From UBA1952 sp965200035 (lineage in GTDB: Bacteria; Bacteroidota; Bacteroidia; Chitinophagales; Chitinophagaceae): DNA of 64,000 nucleotides. A program made the position numbers and the translations under genes. The notes beneath the pieces were generated by a model. It was not told where the DNA came from, did not search any database, and was given only the letters and a program-made list of their open reading frames with translations. Positions 17,788-26,839 of the stretch are shown here, piece after piece. The first letter of the stretch is position 1; every line of letters starts with the position of its first letter. The stretch is taken from assembly GCA_965200035.1 (NCBI GenBank), contig OZ241334.1:1-64000 (forward strand), in the 5' to 3' direction.

Positions 17788-18687
17788 TTACCTGGGCTGT
17801 CCTACAGGCGCCTGCCCGTCCTTAAGCTGCAATACCGGAATCAGATCCTGCACCAGCTTCCATTGCTGCCCTTCCCACCGGAAGCCATCGTACTGGCCGC
17901 TGGGAATAAAGGTGTATTTACGGTTGGGATCATTTACCTCGCTGGTAAGACGATCATAGAAGATTGCATTCATCTCAGGATCCCAGTTCATGGATACCTG
18001 CACTTCTTTTTTGTATTCAAGGATAAAACGATTAACTTTTCTCGAAGGGAAATTCTCAGAGCGGATGCCAAATATCGGCGCGCCAAAGCGGGGACCGGTT
18101 TCTGTCATCTCCAGCGCGTCCAGAAACTTGCGGTTGCTTACAGAGGTCGAGGCATTCAATCCAAATAAAGTGTAGAGCTTATGTCCATCCACTTCTTTGG
18201 GAATGATGCGGTAGTAAAGGCCGCCCATCCACTTGCCGCCGGTAAGAATGCTGTCCTGCGCGCCCTTCCCCATCTGGTTCGAATAATCGACCAGGCCATA
18301 TAATTTCAGTTGCGTGCCGGGGAGCTGAATAGCCCCAAAATAAGCGCGGTTTACATCAGTAGGCGCAATAGCCCAGTTGAAAATGCGGAATGATTTATCA
18401 TCCGGATAAAGAATATTGATCTTCTGCCCCAGCTTGTCAAACGGATAGCTCCAGGAATCCGGCGTCTTGAGCGCACGGACCAGCTGGCGCACGAAATGCT
18501 CGGCATATTGTGCCCGCTCTTCCGGCATGGTAGCCATATACATCGAGTCTGCGGTCACCAGCAGAGAATCTTCTGCTACCTGTATGGTTTTAGATGCATT
18601 GCCCTGTGCCGAAGTCCGTTCTGCAGAAAAGGTAAATGACAGCGCAAGCACCAAGGCGCCAAGGCTTTTCAATAGAATGCTTTTCAT
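17788..18687 (-). CDS. conserved secreted protein of Bacteroidota, function unknown
   Basis: About 299 residues from ATG 18687, chosen because it starts the signal peptide MKSILLKSLGALVLALSFTF with cleavage near TSAQ; an upstream ATG at 18720 would put 11 polar residues in front. The mature protein has no transmembrane segment. Recognisable stretches include YPFDKLGQKINILYPDDKSF, GGKWMGGLYYRIIP and FILEYKKEVQVSMNWDPEM. I recall such proteins as uncharacterised in Bacteroidota, but know no activity. It ends 64 bp from the tRNA and diverges from the Fe-S oxidoreductase operon at 18798. Confidence 0.7.
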   Translation of the reverse strand: MKSILLKSLGALVLALSFTFSAERTSAQGNASKTIQVAEDSLLVTADSMYMATMPEERAQYAEHFVRQLVRALKTPDSWSYPFDKLGQKINILYPDDKSFRIFNWAIAPTDVNRAYFGAIQLPGTQLKLYGLVDYSNQMGKGAQDSILTGGKWMGGLYYRIIPKEVDGHKLYTLFGLNASTSVSNRKFLDALEMTETGPRFGAPIFGIRSENFPSRKVNRFILEYKKEVQVSMNWDPEMNAIFYDRLTSEVNDPNRKYTFIPSGQYDGFRWEGQQWKLVQDLIPVLQLKDGQAPVGQPR

Positions 18688-18797
18688 GTGTCCCAAACCT
18701 AAAGAAATTTTATGCATCATGCAAAAGGCAGCGCTAACTTTATGCTTTTAAGTAAAAACGGTATTATCTTGGCACGATAATTCGGACCTCTACACCT

Positions 18798-20117
18798 ATG
18801 CAAATAGTCCAGCAAATTATCTTTATTCTACTGGCCGGAACCGCTTTCTTTCTGTTTGGAAAAAAGGTAGCCACCATCCGCCGCAATGTGCTGATCGGCC
18901 GCGACGAAGACCTGACCGATAACGCCGGTATCCGCGCCAAAAATGTTCTTTTGCTGGCGCTGGGTCAGAAGAAAATGTTCAAAAAGCCCCTACCGGCCAT
19001 CCTGCATCTGTTCGTGTACGCAGGTTTTGTGCTCATCAATATAGAGGTAATGGAAATATTGCTGGACGGCATCCTGGGCACAGACCGGCTGTTTCAGTCA
19101 CCGCTCGGCGGCCTGTATACCGTTGCCATTTCCTTTTTTGAGATTCTCGCTGTATTGACGCTGGTAGGTGTGATCGCCTTCCTGATTCGCCGGAACATCA
19201 TGCGGGTGAAGCGTCTGAACCAGCATGAGCTGGATGGCTTCCCGAAAAAAGACGCCAATGCCATTCTCTGGACAGAAGTTGTGCTGATGACAATGCTGCT
19301 GACGATGAACGCTGCAGAAGGCGCGGCGCGCATTAAAGCCGGCGCACCGGCAGATAACTTTCTGATCAGCGGGATGCTTGCCCCGGTGCTGACGGGCATT
19401 TCCACTGATACATTACACATTCTTCAGCGTACCTGCTGGTGGGGACACATCATCGGCATTTTTGCGTTTCTCAATTATCTGCCCTACTCCAAGCATTTTC
19501 ACATTATCCTCGCTTTCCCAACGGCTTATTTTACCCGCCTTAAACCACAGGGAGAAATGAAGAATATGCAGAATGTACAAAATGAAGTGCTGTACATGAT
19601 GGAGCCCGATAAAGCGCCCGCCCCGACAGGCGAACCGGAAACCCCGCACCGCTTCGGCGCCAAAGATGTGATGGACCTGAGCTGGAAGAGTCTGCTGGAT
19701 GCCTATAGCTGTACCGAATGTGGCCGCTGCACGCAGCAATGCCCCGCCAATATGACCGGCAAGAAGCTGTCGCCGCGCAAAATCATGATGGATACGCGCG
19801 ACCGGCTGGAAGAAGTAGGACGCAACATTGATCAAAACAAGGCTTTCATAGACGATGGCAAGACGCTGGTGCACGATTACATTTCTGTAGAAGAGCTGCG
19901 TGCCTGCACCACCTGCAATGCCTGCGTGGAAGCCTGTCCGGTAGGCATTGAGCCGCTGAACATCATCGCCGAGCTGCGCCGCTATCTCGTGATGGAGGAA
20001 AGCAACAGTCCGCAGGAATGGAACCTTATGTTCAGCAATATCGAGAACAATATGGCTCCATGGAAGTTCAGCCCTGACGAGCGGGATCGTTGGGCGGAAG
20101 AGTTAGCTGCAGGCTAA
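18798..20117 (+). CDS. membrane Fe-S oxidoreductase (NarI-like/HdrC-type fusion)
   Basis: 439 residues. The N-terminal 240 residues hold about five membrane helices (about 5-20, 67-84, 105-130, 157-172, 214-229), as in the cytochrome-like membrane subunit of heterodisulfide-reductase-related proteins. The C-terminal part carries two 4Fe-4S motifs, CTECGRCTQQCP (Cys305/308/311/315) and CTTCNACVEACP (Cys370/373/376/380). Together with the CCG-domain protein at 20657 it probably forms a membrane electron-transfer complex delivering electrons to or from quinone. Donor and acceptor are not shown by the sequence. Conserved in aerobic Bacteroidota, where the two genes are usually adjacent; here a DUF4279 gene separates them. 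Confidence 0.8.
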   Translation: MQIVQQIIFILLAGTAFFLFGKKVATIRRNVLIGRDEDLTDNAGIRAKNVLLLALGQKKMFKKPLPAILHLFVYAGFVLINIEVMEILLDGILGTDRLFQSPLGGLYTVAISFFEILAVLTLVGVIAFLIRRNIMRVKRLNQHELDGFPKKDANAILWTEVVLMTMLLTMNAAEGAARIKAGAPADNFLISGMLAPVLTGISTDTLHILQRTCWWGHIIGIFAFLNYLPYSKHFHIILAFPTAYFTRLKPQGEMKNMQNVQNEVLYMMEPDKAPAPTGEPETPHRFGAKDVMDLSWKSLLDAYSCTECGRCTQQCPANMTGKKLSPRKIMMDTRDRLEEVGRNIDQNKAFIDDGKTLVHDYISVEELRACTTCNACVEACPVGIEPLNIIAELRRYLVMEESNSPQEWNLMFSNIENNMAPWKFSPDERDRWAEELAAG

Positions 20118-20183
20118 TAGCTTGTTCAAGCAGACTGATCTTGGTAAAAGTGGTAACAATTAATCAGGTATTATTCCAGGCAA

Positions 20184-20645
20184 ATGGGTTGTATGTTCCG
20201 AATTGTAGGCGAAGACTTTGATGTTAATGCTTTTTTGGCAGAAGCAGATTTAAAAGATTCGGTTGGTTCTGGAGTATATGTACACCGAAAAGGTGATCTG
20301 AAAAGAAAAACCAGGACGGAAAGAAGAACATTGGGCTATAATTCCTGCTCCATATCATGTAGTGAAAAATCCTTTGAATCACTGTCGGCACAAATTTCAG
20401 ACGCAATGCTTTTTTTTGAAGAAGGTGATTATCTGCTCAAAATATTAACAACCTATCAAACCGAACAACTCCGTTTTGATTTCGGCGTTTTAGTGAAGCA
20501 GCCAACAACAGCTTATTTCCCATCAAACTTTGTAGAGAAGTGTGGTAAAGGCAATATCGGAATAGAGCTTTCACAATATCCAACAGCTGCAAAAAAAAGA
20601 GACCGGGGAAGGATGAGGAGCAGAATTCTTTGGAAAAAACAATAA
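20184..20645 (+). CDS. DUF4279-like protein
   Basis: 153 residues, cytoplasmic. The start CMFRIVGEDFDVNAFLAEAD and the pattern that follows (GSGVYVHRKGDL, later LRFDFGVLVK) match DUF4279 proteins as I remember them; such proteins are sometimes found near toxin-immunity loci. It is more AT-rich than its neighbours and sits between two genes that normally form a pair, 66 bp after the first. This suggests a later insertion. Function unknown. Confidence 0.55.
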   Translation: MGCMFRIVGEDFDVNAFLAEADLKDSVGSGVYVHRKGDLKRKTRTERRTLGYNSCSISCSEKSFESLSAQISDAMLFFEEGDYLLKILTTYQTEQLRFDFGVLVKQPTTAYFPSNFVEKCGKGNIGIELSQYPTAAKKRDRGRMRSRILWKKQ

Positions 20646-20656
20646 AAACGATTCGC

Positions 20657-21436
20657 ATGACTATAAAATCAATGGCAGAATATGCCTCAAGTGGAGAAAC
20701 TCCGGAAGTGCTTTTCTGGGTAGGTTGTGCCGGCTCTTTCGACCAGCGCGCGCAGAAGATCACTAAGGCGTTTGCCACTATACTGGATAAGGTGGGAGTG
20801 AAATTTGCCATTCTGGGCAAAGAAGAAATGTGCACCGGTGATCCTGCGCGGCGCTCTGGTAATGAGTTTCTCTTCCAGATGATGGCTTACAACAATATCC
20901 AGGTGCTGAATGGCTATGAGGTGAAAAAGATTGTCACCGCCTGTCCGCACTGCTTCAATATTTTTAAGAATGAATATCCTGCACTGGGTGGTAATTATGA
21001 GGTGATTCATCACACAACTTTCCTGCAACAGCTGATTAATGAAGGTCGCGTAGTGCTGAAAGAAGGCGGCGCATTCAAAGGACGCAAGATCACTTACCAC
21101 GATAGCTGCTACCTCGGCCGCGCCAACAATATTTATGAAGCGCCGCGCGAAGTGCTGGCAGCATTGGATGTGGAGCTGATTGAGATGAAGCGCTGCAAGA
21201 CCAATGGCCTTTGCTGCGGAGCCGGCGGTGCGCAGATGTTTAAAGAAGAAGAGCCCGGCGATACCCGCGTAAACTGGGAGCGTGCCGGCGAAGCGTTGGA
21301 GACGGGCGCGAAGATTATTGCTGCCAACTGTCCGTTTTGCACTACGATGCTGGTAGATGGAGTGAAGAAAAATGAAAAGGAAGACGAGGTAATGGTATTG
21401 GATATTGCTGAAATGGTGGCTCAATCGCTGGTTTAG
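20657..21436 (+). CDS. Fe-S protein with two CCG domains (HdrB/GlcF-like)
   Basis: About 259 residues from ATG 20657 (MTIKSMAEYASSGETPEVLF); a TTG at 20630 would overlap the preceding gene. Two cysteine-rich CCG domains are visible: the first around FWVGCAG and TACPHCFNIFKNEYPALGG, the second around YHDSCYLGR, TNGLCCGAGG and ANCPFCTTM. This is the catalytic-type subunit that binds a noncubane or 4Fe-4S cluster in heterodisulfide reductase and glycolate or lactate oxidase relatives. It should work with the membrane Fe-S protein at 18798. Substrate unknown. Confidence 0.85.
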   Translation: MTIKSMAEYASSGETPEVLFWVGCAGSFDQRAQKITKAFATILDKVGVKFAILGKEEMCTGDPARRSGNEFLFQMMAYNNIQVLNGYEVKKIVTACPHCFNIFKNEYPALGGNYEVIHHTTFLQQLINEGRVVLKEGGAFKGRKITYHDSCYLGRANNIYEAPREVLAALDVELIEMKRCKTNGLCCGAGGAQMFKEEEPGDTRVNWERAGEALETGAKIIAANCPFCTTMLVDGVKKNEKEDEVMVLDIAEMVAQSLV

Positions 21437-21468
21437 TATATTGCAGCATCAACCGAAGACGATTTAAG

Positions 21469-21978
21469 ATGACAGAGGCAACTTTAAAAGATCACCTGCC
21501 GGCAAGTTTCGCGCCGGAATCGCGCGTATGGATTTATCAGAGTTCCCGGCCATTTTCAGAGCATGAAGTGGTGGAGATCAATGAGCAGTTGGAGCAATTC
21601 TATACTCAGTGGCAAACGCATGGCGCACCTGTGAAAGGCTGGGCAAAGCTGATCTACCGGCAATTCATCATTGTGCTGGCCGATGAAACCGGCAATAATG
21701 TGAGCGGGTGCAGCACAGACGGAATGGTGCGTGTGGTCAAGAGCATCGAGCGGCAATATTCAGTGAATATGTTTGATCGTATGATGCTGACCTTCCTGAT
21801 AAAAGGCAAAGCAGAAATGCTTCCTATGGGACAGATACAATATGCTATTGATAAAGGCTTCATCGATCAGGAAACGCAGCTCTTCAACAATACGGTAGCT
21901 ACTAAGGGTGAACTGGAAAATTCATGGCTTACCCCACTGCACAGCAGTTGGCTGGCACCTAAACTAAGCTTCGAATAA
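21469..21978 (+). CDS. conserved cytoplasmic protein of Bacteroidota, function unknown
   Basis: 169 residues, no signal peptide or membrane segment. Stretches such as SRVWIYQSSRPFSEHEVVEI, HGAPVKGWAKLIYRQFIIVL and GCSTDGMVRVVKSIE are typical of a protein family that follows the Hdr/GlcF-like pair in Bacteroidota. Members are sometimes labelled 'ABC transporter ATPase', but no Walker motifs are present and that name is not supported. It follows the CCG protein by 32 bp, probably in the same operon. Confidence 0.7.
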   Translation: MTEATLKDHLPASFAPESRVWIYQSSRPFSEHEVVEINEQLEQFYTQWQTHGAPVKGWAKLIYRQFIIVLADETGNNVSGCSTDGMVRVVKSIERQYSVNMFDRMMLTFLIKGKAEMLPMGQIQYAIDKGFIDQETQLFNNTVATKGELENSWLTPLHSSWLAPKLSFE

Positions 21979-22005
21979 GCACAAAATAAATGCCGGCATT
22001 TGCAT

Positions 22006-22611
22006 TTAGTGGTTTTCCTTCAAGAATTCTCCCAGGCTGCGTCCCGCTGCTTCGTAAGAGCCGATCAAGCGCTGACCGGTATTGAAATCATACCCATCAT
22101 CTGTCTTGCCCATACAGCGTTTCAGCGAGATGCGGGCAATGATTTTTTCCGGTTGATCTGCCGGTACAATCATCGCTTCACCATCTATACGAGCGCTGCG
22201 GCGCTTGATGCCAACGTTATAGCCTGTTTCAGTATGTGTGGTGCGGAAGATGATGAGGTAAGGTGAATTACTGTGATCCGCTTTTTCTGCCTTAAAACCG
22301 GCCTGCTCCAATGCGCTGATGAATGCCGGCTCATACAATTCCTGTCGTTTCCTGCGCCAGCCCGCTGCCCAGTTATCTCCCTGATTGCGGCGGTGCTCAT
22401 TCAGGTCATCGATTTTTTCGTTGACGTATTTTTCCTCATCAATATTTTTTCGTGAAACTGTCATGTGGTCGTAATCGAAGCGCACGGCAAAGGCTTGTAC
22501 ATTACGAAGCCCGTTCAGGCTGCCTTCTTCCAGTTTGATGCGCTGTGCACCGGCCGGATGTACTATTATGAAAAAGCAAACAGCAAATAAGAAACAAATT
22601 CTTTGGGTCAT
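22006..22611 (-). CDS. secreted protein, paralogue of the next gene
   Basis: 201 residues with a signal peptide (MTQRICFLFAVCFFIIVHPA, cleavage near GAQ). The mature part aligns over its length with the protein at 22710-23309: IKLEEGSLNGLRNVQAFAVR against VRLQEGDLSPLKGTTKFNVQ, shared FDYDHMTV or YKYDAMTV, DNWAAGWRRKRQ or DTWAASWKADRQ, IIFRTTHTETGYNVGI or IIFKTTHTETGFNIGI, and GYDF-TG near the end. It may be a lipid-binding or periplasmic protein, but I know no function for the family. Convergent with the gene at 21469, 27 bp away. Confidence 0.7.
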   Translation of the reverse strand: MTQRICFLFAVCFFIIVHPAGAQRIKLEEGSLNGLRNVQAFAVRFDYDHMTVSRKNIDEEKYVNEKIDDLNEHRRNQGDNWAAGWRRKRQELYEPAFISALEQAGFKAEKADHSNSPYLIIFRTTHTETGYNVGIKRRSARIDGEAMIVPADQPEKIIARISLKRCMGKTDDGYDFNTGQRLIGSYEAAGRSLGEFLKENH

Positions 22612-22709
22612 AAAAGCAATTGAATGATGAGCTGGGTGAAAGTAAATCTAAAACGAAAATCCTGCGCCGCCCGGCACAGGATTTTCATTTCTATCAGTAC
22701 AGGAAGACT

Positions 22710-23309
22710 CTAGATTTTCCTGCGCATAAACTTGCCTACACCTTTGCCGGCTACTGCATAGGCTTCTTTCAGGCGCTCGCCGGTATCGAAGTCATAGCCA
22801 CCGAACTGACGGCCTGCACAGTCATCTACCGAAAGCTTGGCAATCACATGATCCGGGCTGGCTGTTTCCACAATCCAGAGCTCACCGTCGATGTAAGCAT
22901 TACGGCGGGTGATGCCGATATTAAAGCCGGTTTCGGTGTGCGTAGTCTTGAATATGATGGTATATTTTGCATCCGGGAAATTGCCCACTTCAGCGCCGGA
23001 TTGCTTGTCGAATTGCTCTTTGAACTGAGGCTCGAACCGTGCCTGACGGTCCGCCTTCCAGGAGGCAGCCCAGGTATCGCCTTTGCCTGCTTCTTTTTTG
23101 TTGTATTCGCTTTGCTTGTCCTGTATGAATTCGTCTTCCGCACGGTTTTTGGTGGTCACCGTCATGGCGTCATACTTATATTGTACATTAAATTTTGTGG
23201 TGCCTTTCAGCGGAGAGAGATCTCCTTCCTGAAGCCGCACCTTTTGTGCCATTGCGCTGCCGGCCATAACGAGCGCCAGCGCAACCAGAGTGAGTTTTTT
23301 TGCTTTCAT
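22710..23309 (-). CDS. secreted protein, paralogue of the preceding gene
   Basis: About 199 residues from ATG 23309, chosen because it begins the signal peptide MKAKKLTLVALALVMAGSAM; the longer frame adds 15 residues with no purpose. Conserved blocks are shared with the protein at 22006-22611, showing a tandem duplication with strong divergence. A KTTHTETGFNIGI stretch and an IDGELWIVE strand suggest a beta-rich fold. It lies about 100 bp upstream of its copy, in the same direction. Role unknown. Confidence 0.7.
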   Translation of the reverse strand: MKAKKLTLVALALVMAGSAMAQKVRLQEGDLSPLKGTTKFNVQYKYDAMTVTTKNRAEDEFIQDKQSEYNKKEAGKGDTWAASWKADRQARFEPQFKEQFDKQSGAEVGNFPDAKYTIIFKTTHTETGFNIGITRRNAYIDGELWIVETASPDHVIAKLSVDDCAGRQFGGYDFDTGERLKEAYAVAGKGVGKFMRRKI

Positions 23310-23507
23310 GTTGTTTGCAGATTTGTATGTAAAAAAAGTATTTTTTATTAACAATCCAAATCCCCTGCTTCCGGTATTTTCAGGATCGGAAATGAGGCTG
23401 TTTCCTTCCTGTTTCGTACCTTTATTGTTGTCAATTCGACGCCACTTAATACATTTTGCACCCTTTTAAATTAGGCTTTTACGAAGCTGAATTCTTGAAA
23501 TATAAAA

Positions 23508-26021
23508 ATGTCCGAACAAAGCAAACATGCCGACCTTTCGTCGGTATTCATCAGTGATATGTACCAGAGCTGGTTTCTGGATTATGCCAGCTATGTGATT
23601 CTCGAACGTGCGGTACCATCTATGACCGATGGCTTGAAACCTGTGCAGCGCCGCATCCTTCACGCCATGAAAGAGATGGATGACGGACGCTTCAATAAAG
23701 TGGCCAACATCATTGGTCAGACGATGCAATATCATCCGCATGGCGATGCTTCTATTTCGGATGCGATGGTGAACATCGGGCAGAAAGAGCTGTTGATAGA
23801 TACACAGGGTAACTGGGGCGATGTGCGTACCGGCGATAGCGCTGCGGCAGCCCGTTATATTGAAGCGCGCCCATCAAAGTTTGCGCTGGACGTAGCATTC
23901 AACAATAAGACTACCGACTGGCAGCTCAGCTACGATGGCCGGAAAAATGAGCCGATGAGCCTGCCGATGAAATTTCCGCTGCTGCTGGCACAGGGCGCGG
24001 AAGGCATTGCTGTAGGACTTTCTACCAAAATATTACCGCATAATTTCTGCGAATTGCTGGAGGCATCCATCAAGCATCTGAAAAACCGGAAGTTTGAGCT
24101 TTATCCGGATTTCCTGACCGGAGGTATGGTGGACGTGAGCGCTTATAATGATGGAGCGCGCGGTGGCAAGGTTCGTGTGCGGGCCCGCATTGAAAAAGTA
24201 GATGGCAAAACGCTGCTCATCAAAGATGTGCCTTATGGCGTAACTACCCAGCAGCTTGTGGACAGCATCCTGAAAGCCAATGATGCCGGCAAGATCAAGA
24301 TCAAGAGTGTAACCGATAACACAGCTAAAGACGTAGAGCTGAACGTGCAGCTGGCACCGGGCATTTCGCCCGACCAGACGATTGATGCGCTTTACCTGTT
24401 TACCGATTGCGAGGTTTCCATTTCTCCAAACGCCTGCGTGATTATGGACGAAAAGCCACGCTTCCTCGGCGCCAGCGATCTGCTTCGCTTCTCGGTAGAC
24501 CATACCAAAGATTTGCTGCTGCAGGAGCTCAACATTAAGCTGAAAGAGCTGGAAGATGACTGGCATTACTCATCGCTCGAAAAGATTTTTATTGAAAAAC
24601 GCATCTACCGTGATATTGAGGAAGAGACTACCTGGGAAGGTGTATTGGCGGCTATCGATAAAGGATTAAATCCCTACAAAAAGATGCTTCGCCGTCAGAT
24701 CGTGCAGGATGACATTGTAAGACTGACGGAAATTCGTATCAAACGCATCTCGAAATTTGATTCGTTTAAAGCGGATGAGCATATCCGCGGTGTAGAAGAT
24801 AATCTGAAACAGGTGCAGCACGACATTGATCACCTGAATGACTATTCGATCAAATACTATGAAAACCTGCTGAAGAAATATGGCAAGGGACGTGAGCGCA
24901 AGACGGAAATTCGCCTGTTCGAAACCATTCAGGCCACTACAGTAGCTATTGCTAATACCAAGCTTTATGTAAATTATAAAGAAGGCTTCATCGGTACAGG
25001 ATTAAAGAAAGATGAATTTGCCTTTGAATGCTCCGATCTCGACAACATCATTGTATTCCGAAGAGATGGTAATATGGTGGTTACCAAAGTGGCGGACAAG
25101 ACTTTTGTGGGGAAGGATATTCTGTATGTAGCTGTATTTCAGAAATCTGACGAGCGTACTACGTATAATATGATCTATACAGATGGAAAGTCTGGCATAG
25201 CGATGGCGAAACGCTTCAACGTAAGCGGCATTACCCGCGACAAAGAATACGACCTCACTAAGGGAAATCCACAAAGCAAGGTATTGTATTTCACTGCTAA
25301 TCCCAATGCGGAAGCAGAGCTGGTGACCATTCATCTCAATCCTGCAAGCACCGCGCGCATCAAGGCTTTCGACTTCAACTTTACAGAACTGGAGATCAAA
25401 GCGCGCGGCGCGCAGGGCAATCAGGTGACCAAATACCCGGTAAAATCAGTGAAGCTGAAAGAGAAAGGCCGCTCCACCCTTTCCGCTCCGAAAATATACT
25501 TTGATGAGACAGTTGGCCGCCTGAATAAAGATGGCTACGGCAGGTTGCTCGGTCATTTTACAGAAGAGGATAAGCTGATCGCTTTCTATAATGATGGCAC
25601 CTATGAGCTTTCTGATCTGGAAATGATTACGCGTTTTGATACAGAAAAGCTGATGTTGCTGGAACAGTTTAACGCAGAAAAGGTGGTGAGCGCCGTTTAC
25701 TTTGATGCGGAGAAAGGCCAGTATAATGTAAAGCGCTTCCACATTGAGACACAGACTTTAAAAAATAGATTCTTCTTCATTAAAGAAGGGCAGGGCAATT
25801 TTCTCGATTTTGTAACCTTGGCCGATGACCCGGTACTGATCCTGAGAAGCGGTAAGAAAAAAACCGAGCTGACCGAACAGGAAATAGCGCTTGCAGAAAT
25901 CGTAGATATAGCTGGCTGGAAAAGTGTGGGCAAGCGCCTGGCAGGAGCCGACCTCATGGAGATCGAGCTGGTGCAGGATACGCCGGATAATGGCATAGAA
26001 GGTGTCCCAACCTTGTTTTAA
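23508..26021 (+). CDS. parC: DNA topoisomerase IV subunit A
   Basis: 837 residues. The breakage-reunion domain starts at about residue 20 (YASYVILERAVPSMTDGLKP), with HPHGDASISDAMV at 76-88 and the active-site region AAAARYIEARPS, Tyr117. Further conserved parts are FPLLLAQGAEGIAVGLSTKI and a long coiled-coil arm around 420-460. The C-terminal part is a shorter beta-pinwheel-like region, as in Bacteroidota ParC/GyrA-like proteins. With ParE it decatenates daughter chromosomes. The parE gene is not in this window. Separate transcription unit after a 150-bp spacer. Confidence 0.92.
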   Translation: MSEQSKHADLSSVFISDMYQSWFLDYASYVILERAVPSMTDGLKPVQRRILHAMKEMDDGRFNKVANIIGQTMQYHPHGDASISDAMVNIGQKELLIDTQGNWGDVRTGDSAAAARYIEARPSKFALDVAFNNKTTDWQLSYDGRKNEPMSLPMKFPLLLAQGAEGIAVGLSTKILPHNFCELLEASIKHLKNRKFELYPDFLTGGMVDVSAYNDGARGGKVRVRARIEKVDGKTLLIKDVPYGVTTQQLVDSILKANDAGKIKIKSVTDNTAKDVELNVQLAPGISPDQTIDALYLFTDCEVSISPNACVIMDEKPRFLGASDLLRFSVDHTKDLLLQELNIKLKELEDDWHYSSLEKIFIEKRIYRDIEEETTWEGVLAAIDKGLNPYKKMLRRQIVQDDIVRLTEIRIKRISKFDSFKADEHIRGVEDNLKQVQHDIDHLNDYSIKYYENLLKKYGKGRERKTEIRLFETIQATTVAIANTKLYVNYKEGFIGTGLKKDEFAFECSDLDNIIVFRRDGNMVVTKVADKTFVGKDILYVAVFQKSDERTTYNMIYTDGKSGIAMAKRFNVSGITRDKEYDLTKGNPQSKVLYFTANPNAEAELVTIHLNPASTARIKAFDFNFTELEIKARGAQGNQVTKYPVKSVKLKEKGRSTLSAPKIYFDETVGRLNKDGYGRLLGHFTEEDKLIAFYNDGTYELSDLEMITRFDTEKLMLLEQFNAEKVVSAVYFDAEKGQYNVKRFHIETQTLKNRFFFIKEGQGNFLDFVTLADDPVLILRSGKKKTELTEQEIALAEIVDIAGWKSVGKRLAGADLMEIELVQDTPDNGIEGVPTLF

Positions 26022-26172
26022 TTACAGGATACACACAGCCGGCATTAATATGTTGACTGTGTTTTTTCCGCACAGCTACATAGCTTCTTTCTATCGCTGA
26101 TTTGTTATAGATTGGTAAAAATGTTTACCTTCACAGGATCAAAATCTTTGGCCAGAAGGATCATTAAAAGAG

Positions 26173-26784
26173 ATGAAAAAAATAGAACTGGAAATAGTTG
26201 CTCTGTCTCATAGTATTACTCAAACCCATTCGTATGCCGTTGTACTTGGTGAAGTAAACGGTCTTCGCCGGCTTCCTATCGTGATCGGCGGTTTTGAGGC
26301 ACAGGCTATTGCCGTTGCGCTTGAGCGGATGCAACCCAGCAGGCCACTCACGCATGATTTGTTTGCGAACTTCATGACCACTTTTTCCATCGATCTTACG
26401 GAAGTCATCATTTATAAATTAGAGGAAGGCATCTTCTTTGCAAAGCTCGTATGCCAGAATGGTGATGAAGAGATTGAAATTGATTCCCGCACCTCTGATG
26501 CGTTAGCACTTGCCGTTCGTGCAGGTTGCAGGGTCTATACTTATGAGGATATTCTGGAAACTGCGGGCCTTTATCTGGATCAGACGGATGAGCAAAAGGC
26601 TGCAACTACTACGATTACAGGTGAGGTTAAGACAGGAAAAGTAACGAGCGATGCCAGTGTTGATAAGGACTTGAAGAATATGGGCGATGAAGATTTGGAA
26701 AAACTGTTGCAGCAAGTGTTGGAACAGGAAGACTATGTAAGAGCCATTTCCATACGTGATGAAATACAGAGCAGAAAGAAATAG
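26173..26784 (+). CDS. bifunctional nuclease (BFN) domain protein with UVR motif
   Basis: 203 residues. Residues 1-135 (KKIELEIVALSHSITQTHSY, LPIVIGGFEAQAIAVALE, RPLTHDLFANFM, SRTSDALALAVRAGCRVYTY) form the BFN domain, which has RNase and DNase activity in the plant founder. The C-terminal 40 residues (DLEKLLQQVLEQEDYVRAIS, then IRDEIQSRKK) are a UVR motif, a protein-protein contact element of UvrB and UvrC. The combination is usual in Bacteroidota. Role in the bacterium is not established. Confidence 0.85.
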   Translation: MKKIELEIVALSHSITQTHSYAVVLGEVNGLRRLPIVIGGFEAQAIAVALERMQPSRPLTHDLFANFMTTFSIDLTEVIIYKLEEGIFFAKLVCQNGDEEIEIDSRTSDALALAVRAGCRVYTYEDILETAGLYLDQTDEQKAATTTITGEVKTGKVTSDASVDKDLKNMGDEDLEKLLQQVLEQEDYVRAISIRDEIQSRKK

Positions 26785-26839
26785 TTTCTTTTGCCTGAAA
26801 GATTTTGTGTTGATTGATCTGTAAATAACAAGCATTATT

